From positions 1,860,001 to 1,924,000 of the forward strand of contig CP096136.1 in assembly GCA_023213215.1 (NCBI GenBank): a stretch of 64,000 nt of DNA, in the 5' to 3' direction. The position numbers were made by a program, and so were the translations under genes. Within the stretch, counting starts at the first letter, position 1; each line of letters opens with the position of its first letter. The DNA is from Flavobacterium sp. JAD_PAG50586_2. Lineage in GTDB: Bacteria; Bacteroidota; Bacteroidia; Flavobacteriales; Flavobacteriaceae. The notes beneath the pieces are model-generated. The model was not told the origin of the DNA. It did not search any database and was given only the letters and a program-made list of their open reading frames with translations. Below, piece by piece: positions 35,845 to 44,220 of this stretch.

Positions 35845-36321
35845 ATGAGTACAGTATCGTATTACACAGCAGAAGGATTAAAAAAATTAAGGGAAGAGTT
35901 AGATCAACTTAAAAGTATAGAAAGACCGAAAGCTTCGCAGGCTATTGCTGAAGCAAGAGATAAAGGAGATTTGTCTGAGAATGCAGAATATGATGCAGCC
36001 AAGGAAGCACAAGGTATGCTTGAAATGAGAATTGCCAAGCTTGAAGAAGTACATTCCAATGCAAGACTGATTGACGAAACACATCTTGATGTTTCTAAAG
36101 TCTTGGTTTTGTCTAATGTAAAAATCAAAAACCAGGCTAATGGCATGGAATTGAAATATACATTAGTTGCTGAAAGCGAAGCGGATTTAAAGACCGGAAA
36201 AATTTCGGTTACCTCTCCAATTGGTAAAGGCCTACTTGGGAAATCTGTTGGACAGGTTGCTGAGATTATAGTTCCAAACGGAAAATTAAACTTTGAGGTT
36301 TTAGAGATTTCAAGAGACTAA
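35845..36321 (+). CDS. greA: Transcription elongation factor GreA
   Basis: A 158-residue protein with the GreA signatures: N-terminal coiled coil with YYTAEGLKKLREELDQL, acidic-tip region GDLSENAEYDAAKEAQG (Asp/Glu of the tip act at the RNA polymerase active site), and the C-terminal FKBP-like domain with SPIGKGLLGKSVGQ and VPNGKLNFEVLEI. It stimulates cleavage of backtracked RNA. An AGAGG lies ~10 bp before the ATG. The HIT gene follows two bases after its stop. Confidence 0.96.
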   Translation: MSTVSYYTAEGLKKLREELDQLKSIERPKASQAIAEARDKGDLSENAEYDAAKEAQGMLEMRIAKLEEVHSNARLIDETHLDVSKVLVLSNVKIKNQANGMELKYTLVAESEADLKTGKISVTSPIGKGLLGKSVGQVAEIIVPNGKLNFEVLEISRD

Positions 36322-36323
36322 CG

Positions 36324-36713
36324 ATGAGTAGTATTTTCACCAAAATAATCAACGGAGAAATTCCCTGCTACAAAATTGCTGAGGATGAAAATTATCTGGC
36401 TTTTCTGGATGTAAATCCGAATGCTAAAGGACACACGCTTTGTATTCCGAAACAGGAAATCAATAAGATTTTTGATATGGATGAGGAACTTTATTTGGGA
36501 TTAATGAAGTTCTCAAGAAAAGTAGCCAAAGCCATTGAAAAGACAGTGCCATGCAAACGAATAGGTGTTGCGGTTATTGGACTTGAAGTGCCACACACAC
36601 ATGTGCATTTAGTTCCGCTACACGATATGGATGATATGCGTTTTCAACGAAAAGTTAGTTTAACTAAAGAAGAATTTGAAAGCCTTGCAACTGCCATTAG
36701 TGCCAATTTGTAG
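36324..36713 (+). CDS. HIT-family hydrolase
   Basis: A 129-residue histidine-triad protein. SSIFTKIINGEIPCYKIAED is the HINT-type N-terminus; the triad HxHxH is PHTHVHLVPLH. The family hydrolyses phosphoramidates or AMP-type nucleotides. Co-transcribed with greA, an arrangement often seen in Bacteroidota. Confidence 0.93.
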   Translation: MSSIFTKIINGEIPCYKIAEDENYLAFLDVNPNAKGHTLCIPKQEINKIFDMDEELYLGLMKFSRKVAKAIEKTVPCKRIGVAVIGLEVPHTHVHLVPLHDMDDMRFQRKVSLTKEEFESLATAISANL

Positions 36714-36736
36714 TTAAAATTTACATTAAAATAAGA

Positions 36737-36774
36737 AAGCCCTGTCCATTTTTAAATTTTGGCAGGGTTTTTTA
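36737..36774 (+). terminator. Terminator of greA-HIT operon
   Basis: CCCTGTCCA / TGGCAGGG stem (one mismatch) followed by a T run. Confidence 0.65.
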
Positions 36775-36810
36775 TAGATAAAAAGTCATGAAATCAAAGA
36801 TTACTACGTC

Positions 36811-36843
36811 AGTTCACCGCCAAGGCGGCTCGGGTCACGAACT
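36811..36843. repeat. Palindromic repeat element at the 5' end of the transglutaminase gene
   Basis: AGTTC (36811-36815) and GAACT (36839-36843) bracket a 12-bp perfect palindrome CCGCCAAGGCGG (36817-36828) and a GC-rich loop. Its GC content is far above its surroundings, as expected for a dispersed REP-like intergenic element. Confidence 0.6.
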
Positions 36844-36868
36844 CCGTTTAAAAACAAATCATTCACTA

Positions 36869-38023
36869 GTGAGTAAAAAAACGTCAATCCTTTTAATGCT
36901 GTTTTTTGCTCAGTTTGCGATTGGGCAGATGGATACCAACTATTCTTATGTCGACAGCAAAATGTCTTCCATTCCTTTAGATTCAACGACTACAACTTCT
37001 GGAATTGCTAATTATATTACTTCTAATTTCAGTAGCCAGGATGAAAAAATCAGAGCTGTTTATTATTGGACCACAAATAATATCGCCTATGATGTAGCCA
37101 ACATGTACCAGCCCAATAATTTGGATTCTCCACAGGTTAAAATCTCCAACACCTTAAAATACCGAAAGGGAGTCTGTATTCATTATGCAGAAGTGTTCAA
37201 TGAAATTGCAAACAAAATCGGAATCAAAACTTACATAGTTGGAGGTTATACTAAACAATACGGGCAACTAAGCCGCATCGCCCATGCCTGGAATGTATCG
37301 CAGGTAGATGGTAAGTGGTTTTTGTTTGATGCCACATGGGGTGCAGGATCTATTGATGGGAATAAGTTTGTTAAAAAGCCAAACAGTACCTATTTTAAAA
37401 AAGATTCCGAAAGGATGATTGCTACCCACATGCCTTTTGATTATATATGGCAGCTTTCCAACGAACCGCTAAACAATAACGAATTTATTAGCGGGAAGAT
37501 TGATGCTATGAAGCCTAAACTTAATTTAGACTATAATGCGGAGATTGCCAAATATGAAGCTTTAACTGATGCGGAAAAAGCCTTTGAAGCTGCGAAGCGA
37601 ATTGAAAAAAATGGCCTTGCTAACAACATGATTCGGGAAAATCATAATCTTAAAAAAAACGAATTTACCGTTAGGAATCAAAATAAAAGCGTTGAAAAAT
37701 TAATCGAAATTTCAGCTAATTTCAATGGGGCAATTACCGATTTAAATAATTTTATCTTTTTCAGAAATAAAAGATTTAAGCCGGAACAAACCGATGAAGC
37801 CTTGCAGAGAATGATTAAGGATGTCAGGGGCATAATGGATAAATGCAAAGATGAAGTATACAAAATCGGTGCATTGAGTCCAGAAAATGCTACGAATCTC
37901 AATAGCCTGAAAAGAGCCATTTTGGATGGCATCGAAAAAACCAAGGAAAATGAAGATTTCCTTAAGGAATATTTAAGCAAAGGAGTAGTCGGAAGGAAAC
38001 TGATGTTTACCAATAAACGATAA
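36869..38023 (+). CDS. Secreted transglutaminase-like protein
   Basis: A cysteine-protease-fold protein with the triad region KGVCIHYAEVFNEIANKIGI (Cys), AHAWNVSQVDGKWFLFDATWG (His and Asp). The start is placed at GTG 36869 because it gives a clean signal peptide (VSKKTSILLMLFFAQFAIGQ). The upstream ATG at 36788 would add 27 residues encoded by a palindromic repeat. The C-terminal half (from ~residue 200) is helical and not recognised. The family cleaves or crosslinks peptides, or acts on cell-wall peptides. Stands alone. Confidence 0.85.
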   Translation: MSKKTSILLMLFFAQFAIGQMDTNYSYVDSKMSSIPLDSTTTTSGIANYITSNFSSQDEKIRAVYYWTTNNIAYDVANMYQPNNLDSPQVKISNTLKYRKGVCIHYAEVFNEIANKIGIKTYIVGGYTKQYGQLSRIAHAWNVSQVDGKWFLFDATWGAGSIDGNKFVKKPNSTYFKKDSERMIATHMPFDYIWQLSNEPLNNNEFISGKIDAMKPKLNLDYNAEIAKYEALTDAEKAFEAAKRIEKNGLANNMIRENHNLKKNEFTVRNQNKSVEKLIEISANFNGAITDLNNFIFFRNKRFKPEQTDEALQRMIKDVRGIMDKCKDEVYKIGALSPENATNLNSLKRAILDGIEKTKENEDFLKEYLSKGVVGRKLMFTNKR

Positions 38024-38048
38024 GCATATCCTTTCTTGAATGAGATCT

Positions 38049-38083
38049 GTTCCCTTTCCCTTTTTGGATTGGGAACTTTTTTT
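38049..38083 (+). terminator. Terminator after transglutaminase gene
   Basis: GTTCCC / GGGAAC stem followed by T7. The following gene-free stretch to 38393 is AT-rich. It contains an inverted pair AAAAGTATA ... TATACTTTT (near 38190-38228) but no coding frame I can support. Confidence 0.65.
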
Positions 38084-38393
38084 AGGCATCTTTCTTATAG
38101 TATAAAATCCTAATTGTACTAAATCTAAAAACAATTCCTTGGATTACCCACTAAGACGACTTATTTTCCTGTATTATAAAATGTATAGTAAAAGTATACC
38201 TTAGATACTTTAATGTTTTATACTTTTATCAACACATAAATAATTGGAAAACAGATAAATTTTCAATAAAAGCAAGGTGTGATTCAATATGAGGAAACAG
38301 ATTTTTCAATCAGAATAAAAAATATCTTTACTAATAAGACCATTTGATTTTTCTTAAGTAAGTGTTTTAAATCTTAACAAAAACTAGCACAAT

Positions 38394-39041
38394 ATGAAAA
38401 GAACTATAGTATTTTGTCTATTGTTTTACTCAATGTTTGTGAGTGCACAAGACAGTATCGTTGTAAATCTCAAGGGAAAATGGTTTTTTGGAGGCGAGGT
38501 GGGAAAGAATACAATTCGTTCTTATGAATTGGGGGAATCTGCTAATTCGTTTCAAGCGGGTTTGTTGGCGGAGTATTATTTTTCTAAACATTGGAGTGTT
38601 GTAGGACGAATAAAATATTTTAAAATTGGAGCGTCGTTTAATACTAATGATTTTATAATCTTTCCGAACAAAACAAGGTATAATTTTGGACGGTTTAATG
38701 GTGAGTCAATTACTATTCCTGTTAACTTGAAATGGGAATTCGCAATCTATAAAAATTTTAGGGGCTATTTAAAACTTGGCTCAGGAATTAGTATTGAAAC
38801 TAAAAGTGAGTATAGTGATTATACTCCAGAAATTACTGAGAACTTCAAGAGTTATTATTTAAATTTCAATTTAGGGTATGGACTTACCTATTTTGTCAAT
38901 AAAGACAGCGCGTTATATCTTGATGCCGAAGTATTTGCAGGAGGCTCAAAAGGGAAGCAGGACGGACTATTCATTTTTGGTGACGGCAGCAAAGTTTTAG
39001 TAAATGAAATGATTAACTTAGGATACAAACGAATTTTTTGA
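38394..39041 (+). CDS. Outer-membrane beta-barrel protein
   Basis: A 215-residue protein with signal peptide (MKRTIVFCLLFYSMFVSAQ) and alternating hydrophobic/polar strands with many Tyr/Phe (KWFFGGEVGKNTIRSYEL, YYFSKHWSVVGRIKYFKIG, YLNFNLGYGLTYFVNKDSAL), ending in GYKRIF with a C-terminal Phe. It is an OmpW/porin-family-like eight-to-ten-stranded barrel. No function assigned. First of three adjacent exported-protein genes on the plus strand. Confidence 0.8.
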   Translation: MKRTIVFCLLFYSMFVSAQDSIVVNLKGKWFFGGEVGKNTIRSYELGESANSFQAGLLAEYYFSKHWSVVGRIKYFKIGASFNTNDFIIFPNKTRYNFGRFNGESITIPVNLKWEFAIYKNFRGYLKLGSGISIETKSEYSDYTPEITENFKSYYLNFNLGYGLTYFVNKDSALYLDAEVFAGGSKGKQDGLFIFGDGSKVLVNEMINLGYKRIF

Positions 39042-39085
39042 AAATAGATAGCAAACAAATTTAATAACCAATAAGCAACGACATT

Positions 39086-39697
39086 ATGAAACAAATAGTT
39101 ACACTAGCATTCCTGTTTATAGTATTAGGATGCAGCAACGACAGTAGTCCAGAGGACGGTTTGCCAAAGGAAACCCAAACAGGTGCCAATACATTTGGCT
39201 GTTTGATAGATGGGAAACTATACAAACCCAGATGCGAAGAGCCAAGTGTCGCTTTTCCTCAATGGGGAATGATAGTTTGGGGTGCTCCCTCATCTTATAA
39301 TTATAATGAAATTGAAGTTAGAGATTTAAAAAGCGAATTTGGATTCAAGATGTTATTGCATATTGACAGCATAAATTTAATGGGTGTAAATAGCTATAAT
39401 ATTAATGAATCAAATGGATTATCTGATATTGATGGCTTACAACATAATTATTTACATTGCCTTATATATGATAGAATGACTGCTAGTTATAAAATGTATA
39501 TTTCTTATGAAAATTCAGGAATAATAAAGATTTCCAAGCTTGGATATGTTTCTAGTAACCCAATTAATGGCTATATTATGAGTGGCACATTCAACTGTAG
39601 ATTAAGAAACGTGAATGACCCAAATGATAAAATAGAAATCACAAAAGGAAGATTTGATATAAATACTTCAACAGTAATTTACAAAGAATTCCCTTAA
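39086..39697 (+). CDS. Hypothetical lipoprotein (DUF6252-like)
   Basis: A 203-residue lipoprotein (lipobox LFIVLGC) with the motif TGANTFGCLIDGKLYKPR near the mature N-terminus, shared by many flavobacterial lipoproteins of unknown function (I recall them as DUF6252-like). A C-terminal ITKGRFDINTSTVIYKEF fits the same family. Follows the barrel protein by ~44 bp; a terminator follows. Confidence 0.75.
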   Translation: MKQIVTLAFLFIVLGCSNDSSPEDGLPKETQTGANTFGCLIDGKLYKPRCEEPSVAFPQWGMIVWGAPSSYNYNEIEVRDLKSEFGFKMLLHIDSINLMGVNSYNINESNGLSDIDGLQHNYLHCLIYDRMTASYKMYISYENSGIIKISKLGYVSSNPINGYIMSGTFNCRLRNVNDPNDKIEITKGRFDINTSTVIYKEFP

Positions 39698-39704
39698 AAA
39701 ATAA

Positions 39705-39726
39705 GGTTGCCTCGGCAAAGGCAACC
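39705..39726 (+). terminator. Hairpin after lipoprotein gene
   Basis: GGTTGCCT / AAGGCAACC-type stem, A-rich on the left but without a clear T run, so possibly only a weak terminator. Confidence 0.5.
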
Positions 39727-39770
39727 CTATAACGTCAATAAATTAATATTAACTAAAATCAAACAAACTT

Positions 39771-42700
39771 ATGAAAAAAATTCTTTTCATGGCTAGTGTC
39801 ATGTTGTTTTTTAACAGCACATTAGCACAAGACTTACCTGATCCGGATTATGATGAACTGGACAAAATGCTCGTAAACATTGATACTACTAAAATCAATA
39901 CCGGAATTTTATATGAGCGTACCATACAATTAGCCAACTTGTACAATTTCAATTTGTCAGACAGTTTAAATACAGCAGATTACAGCTACTTTAAACAGGC
40001 AATGTTAGAACTCTACAATGCCAGTAAAGGCAAGAAATTTTTGCATTCAAAAAAATTGGAAACCCTTGTAACAGATAAGACTCAGTTTAATCAGAGTAAT
40101 CGAGTTAATTTTGGGATTATAAATACCGATTTTAATATTCTTGCCGACTGGGAAGGCAGCGATTATCAAGGAGTAAAATTTGACTCGATAAAACAAAAAT
40201 ATGAGCAAATACCGAATAAACAAGCCTTTTACATGTTGCATACAACAGTAATCGCTCCGTTAAAAAATGCTATTGAGGGCACAAATGCTGAGTTTGCTTT
40301 TACCGATGATTTTATTTACTCTTATGGACAAAAACCCATTAAATCATTAATTGCATTCTTTGATAATGGAAAAGCACAACCTATCATCACAGGCGAAGTT
40401 TTCACTCCCGTTACGGTAAGTGTTAATTATGAGACTACAGGAACAAAATTTATAAAGTTTGAGGTAGTATATACTGATGGTAGTACAGTAACCACACATT
40501 CCTCAATATATTTCAGAAACTCAACTCTTAAGAATAACCTATTGAGTAGTTGTGATTCATCTGATGTTTTAAGAGACGACTTTACTACAATTTCCTCGGA
40601 TGATTTTAAAGGATACAGAACTACTGACCCCAAAATAAAACCGAAGTTTGATTACAGAATATACTACAGTACGGGAAATACTATCAAAAAATTAATGAAG
40701 CCTATCATAATTATTGATGGGTTTGACCCAGGCGACAAACGCAGGATAGAAGATTGTGATTGTGAGCAGGATGTAGATTGTGCTGTCAAATTTCGTGGAG
40801 CTAATGGACAGTTTGATTCTGAATTGCATAGGTCAATAACCGATGTGATGGTTTATTTTGACCCTAGTCTTAATATTCCGTCTTTTGTTCCTCTACTTAA
40901 AAACTTACGAGACTTAGGGTACGATGTTATGATAGTAAACTTCCCTAAATATACAACCACCAATCTAGAAAACGGACAACAAATCACAATTGATGGTGGA
41001 GCTTATTATATAGAGAGTAATGCCTTAGCATTGGTCAAATTAATAAATGAAACAAATGGCATATTGGATGCAAACGGCAGCACAAATCAGATAGCTATTA
41101 TTGCCCCAAGTATGGCGGGTCAAATCTCAAGATATGCAATGTCATACATGGAGAAAAATGATATTCCGCACAACGTCAATTTATGGGTAAGCATCGATAG
41201 TCCGCATCTTGGGGCTAATATTCCACTGGGAGACCAAGGTTTGGTTTATCGATTTCAGATTAGTTCAGATCAGGCGATAGATTTTTATCAAAAGGAATTA
41301 AGCTCTCCGGCTTCCCAGCAACAATTGATAGAATTTCATCGTCAAATTGGAAATAATGCCAATCCCATTTTTCAAAATGCACAAACTACTTCACAAGGGA
41401 TGTTATTTGATAGAGGGAATACATTTTTTCAAGAACATTACAACAAGCAAAATAATAATGGCTTGCCAAACTCAAACGGTTGGCCTCAAAATTTAAGAAA
41501 GATTGCCTTAATTAATGGCTCTTTAACGGGTTCTAAAGAAGCACTAAAGATTAATGGAGAACCATTAGACAATTTTGCGTCTGATGGTGAACTAGTACTC
41601 AGTATTCGAGGATTCCAAAAAATAAAGTTATTTGGAGTTAGTGTGGGCACCGTTCATGTTGCGTCTATAGAGTCCAGGTTTTTACCGAAAGATAATACTC
41701 CAATAAAAATTTCCCGTTTTCATAAAACGAACAAAGACAGAGCGGTTTATGCCGGAAATATAAACAACCGAGGAAATATGGATAATGTACCAGGAGGCTA
41801 TTTTGATGCTCAAGACCAACTTAGAAAAGCCATTCTTAAAGTTGATGAATTTGCAAGTTTTAATGTAGGTATTGTAGGTAGCCTAAGTGTTTTGGGCACA
41901 AATGGTTATTGGAGTCAAAGAGAATTCAACCCAATCCATTCCTTCATCCCAACATTCTCAGCCATTGCTCATCTTGAACCAAATCAAAACTGGAACAATT
42001 CCTTAAACTATAATTTGGCTTGTAATACAAACAAAAAAACACCTTTTGACAGTTATTTTGGCGGAGATAAAAACACGCAGCATACTTCTTTTACTAAAGA
42101 AAGCGTTGATTGGCTGTTAAATGAACTTAACGGTAATCCACAATTACCTAACTATCCATTAGGTGACGATCTTCTAACAGGTCCAGAATCAATTTGCCTT
42201 GACAGTAATATAGTTTATACCTTTAATAATCCTTGCAAGTTTCCATCTGTTGTGGCAGAATGGTCAGTTAGTCCTAACTTAGAAATTATTGCTCAGTCTG
42301 ATTATAGCATTACTGTTAAGGCAACCCAAAATGGAGAAGCAACAATAACAGCAATTTTTCAGAATGGCATCACTACGGTGAAAAGTTTGCATGCGGGTGC
42401 CCCAACCTTGGATGAATTTAGTTTTGGTAATTCCAATACGACCGGTACATTATGCCTTTCATCTGGAGGTAATTTTTCATATTCTATTCCAGAGTTGAAT
42501 TCAACAGATCTTATTATTGCAAAATTCAACGGGCAAACTTATGACGAGAGTATCAACAATTCAAATTGGCTTTGGGATACTTCAAATAATTTAATAAGTT
42601 TAAGCGGCTTAAAAAATAAACGAAATCTTTGCACTTTTGAAACCGGACAGACTAGTGTTAGGGTTAAAGCAAAAAATGATTGTGGATGGAGCGATTGGTA

Positions 42701-42995
42701 TGAATTGCCATTTCAAATAACTGCATCGTCTCCTATCTATAATAAAATGTATACAGTCTCTCCTAATCCTTCAAATGATATAGTTAATATAGATCTTGTT
42801 AGCGCAACTAATTTGCCCTCAGCAAATGATGTTATAAAGGGGGAGCTTTTTGATTTAATGGGGTTTTCGAAAGGAAATATTACTATTGTAAATAATAAAG
42901 CTGCCTTTTCAGTTAATGGATTAAATCCAGGAATATATGTTGTGAAAATATACATAAACGGAATACCAGAAAGCCATCAAATAGCTGTTCAATAA
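39771..42995 (+). CDS. Large secreted alpha/beta-hydrolase (lipase/esterase-like) with T9SS sorting domain
   Basis: A 1074-residue protein. A signal peptide (MKKILFMASVMLFFNSTLAQ) is followed by an N-terminal domain of unknown type, then a hydrolase domain from ~residue 310: PIIIIDGFDPGDKRR, LRDLGYDVMIVNFPKY, and the nucleophile elbow IIAPSMAGQISRYAMSY. Here the usual GxSxG is PSMAG, then WVSIDSPHLGANIP, as in esterases of the PGAP1/lipase type. A PKD/Ig-like region (~790-990) and a T9SS type A domain (YTVSPNPSNDIVNIDL ... GLNPGIYVVKIYING) end it. Predicted surface or secreted esterase; substrate unknown. Confidence 0.82.
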   Translation: MKKILFMASVMLFFNSTLAQDLPDPDYDELDKMLVNIDTTKINTGILYERTIQLANLYNFNLSDSLNTADYSYFKQAMLELYNASKGKKFLHSKKLETLVTDKTQFNQSNRVNFGIINTDFNILADWEGSDYQGVKFDSIKQKYEQIPNKQAFYMLHTTVIAPLKNAIEGTNAEFAFTDDFIYSYGQKPIKSLIAFFDNGKAQPIITGEVFTPVTVSVNYETTGTKFIKFEVVYTDGSTVTTHSSIYFRNSTLKNNLLSSCDSSDVLRDDFTTISSDDFKGYRTTDPKIKPKFDYRIYYSTGNTIKKLMKPIIIIDGFDPGDKRRIEDCDCEQDVDCAVKFRGANGQFDSELHRSITDVMVYFDPSLNIPSFVPLLKNLRDLGYDVMIVNFPKYTTTNLENGQQITIDGGAYYIESNALALVKLINETNGILDANGSTNQIAIIAPSMAGQISRYAMSYMEKNDIPHNVNLWVSIDSPHLGANIPLGDQGLVYRFQISSDQAIDFYQKELSSPASQQQLIEFHRQIGNNANPIFQNAQTTSQGMLFDRGNTFFQEHYNKQNNNGLPNSNGWPQNLRKIALINGSLTGSKEALKINGEPLDNFASDGELVLSIRGFQKIKLFGVSVGTVHVASIESRFLPKDNTPIKISRFHKTNKDRAVYAGNINNRGNMDNVPGGYFDAQDQLRKAILKVDEFASFNVGIVGSLSVLGTNGYWSQREFNPIHSFIPTFSAIAHLEPNQNWNNSLNYNLACNTNKKTPFDSYFGGDKNTQHTSFTKESVDWLLNELNGNPQLPNYPLGDDLLTGPESICLDSNIVYTFNNPCKFPSVVAEWSVSPNLEIIAQSDYSITVKATQNGEATITAIFQNGITTVKSLHAGAPTLDEFSFGNSNTTGTLCLSSGGNFSYSIPELNSTDLIIAKFNGQTYDESINNSNWLWDTSNNLISLSGLKNKRNLCTFETGQTSVRVKAKNDCGWSDWYELPFQITASSPIYNKMYTVSPNPSNDIVNIDLVSATNLPSANDVIKGELFDLMGFSKGNITIVNNKAAFSVNGLNPGIYVVKIYINGIPESHQIAVQ

Positions 42996-42997
42996 TT

Positions 42998-43034
42998 AAA
43001 TCTCCCGTCTTGTTTATTCACTAGACGGGAGATT
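42998..43034. terminator. Bidirectional terminator
   Basis: AAATCTCCCGTCT / AGACGGGAGATTT, a perfect 13-bp stem between convergent genes. It overlaps the last codons of the histidine kinase gene. Confidence 0.8.
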
Positions 43035-44187
43035 TATCCTTTTTAAAGGTAACCTGCATCGTTGTTCCTTTTCCGATTTCAGAATGAGCGACTTTAATTT
43101 TTCCTTTGTGATATTCTTCCACAATACGTTTTGTTAATGACAGACCCAATCCCCAACCTCGTTTTTTTGTTGTAAAACCAGGTTCGAAAACGCGTTTGAA
43201 TTGATTTTTTGCAATTCCATTTCCCGTATCAGACACTAAGATTTTAACCAAGTTATGTTCATTTATAATGGTAACCGATAACTTTCCTCTTCCTTTCATA
43301 GCGTCGATAGCATTTTTGACAAGATTTTCTACTGTCCAACTGTGCAATGCTGGATTCAGGAAAACCATGATAGGTTTTTTAGGTGCCTTAAAAGAAAATT
43401 CAACCTGCTTGGAAAATCTCGACCTTAGGTAGTCAAACGATTCTTCCGTTTCCTTAATGATATTCATTGACTCTAAAACAGGCTCAGAACCAATTTTTGA
43501 AAATCTATCTGTAATGGTCTGCAATCGGGTAATGTCTTTCTCTATTTCCTTAATGATAGTTTCATCTACATTGTCGGCTTTCATAATTTCGAGCCAACCG
43601 ATTAAAGAGGATAAAGGCGTTCCGATTTGATGTGCAGTTTCCTTTGCCATTCCGGCCCAAAGCTTATTTTGGGTAGCCATTTTGGTACTGCGGTAAAAGT
43701 TATAAACTACTGCGCCAAAAAGTACAATAATCAAAAGTAAGGCAACCGGATAATATTTGAGTTTGGTTAGCAATGATGAATCGCCGTAATACAATTTGTG
43801 CGTCTGATTTTCCGAAATCTGCATCACAATCGGCTCGTTCTGGTTTTTTAATTTCTGCAAAAAGGCTTTTAATCTTGTTTTATCTTTTAAAATGTCTTCA
43901 TCGATATTGGTAGTATTTATAATTGAATCCTTTTCGGTAACTATGATTGGAATGCTGGCTTCCTGAATGATTTGAAATGGAAGCTCCATGTCTACATCCG
44001 CATTGGGATCAGCAGTATTGATCTTGTTTTGCGCCAAAGCCCAATTCTGCATTTTGACACGCTCTTCGTTTTTGAATATCTGGAAAAAAGAATAGGTATT
44101 CCACAATATCAAAATCACAATGATAAAAGAGGCCATAATGATAATCCAACGGGTAACATTTCTTTTTTCGGAAAACTGCATTGTCAA
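43021..44187 (-). CDS. Membrane sensor histidine kinase (orphan)
   Basis: A 388-residue kinase with two transmembrane helices (WIIIMASFIIVILILWNTYS near the N-terminus; YYPVALLLIIVLFGAVVYNF ~140) flanking a ~100-residue periplasmic sensor domain. The phospho-accepting His is in AKETAHQIGTPLSSLIGW. The ATPase has N-box NLVKNAIDAM, G1 SDTGNGI, F-box-like FEPGFTTK and G2 GWGLGL. No response regulator is next to it. The ligand is unknown. Two starts (M1, M3) are possible. Confidence 0.92.
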   Translation of the reverse strand: MTMQFSEKRNVTRWIIIMASFIIVILILWNTYSFFQIFKNEERVKMQNWALAQNKINTADPNADVDMELPFQIIQEASIPIIVTEKDSIINTTNIDEDILKDKTRLKAFLQKLKNQNEPIVMQISENQTHKLYYGDSSLLTKLKYYPVALLLIIVLFGAVVYNFYRSTKMATQNKLWAGMAKETAHQIGTPLSSLIGWLEIMKADNVDETIIKEIEKDITRLQTITDRFSKIGSEPVLESMNIIKETEESFDYLRSRFSKQVEFSFKAPKKPIMVFLNPALHSWTVENLVKNAIDAMKGRGKLSVTIINEHNLVKILVSDTGNGIAKNQFKRVFEPGFTTKKRGWGLGLSLTKRIVEEYHKGKIKVAHSEIGKGTTMQVTFKKDKSPV

Positions 44188-44220
44188 ATTTTTTATAAAT
44201 ATAAATAAAACCCGGACGTC

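Noticed and set aside
38024..38393. Small RNA or gene in the gap before the barrel protein
   Set aside because: Only a terminator and AT-rich sequence with weak inverted repeats are visible; no promoter-terminator pair defines an RNA gene.
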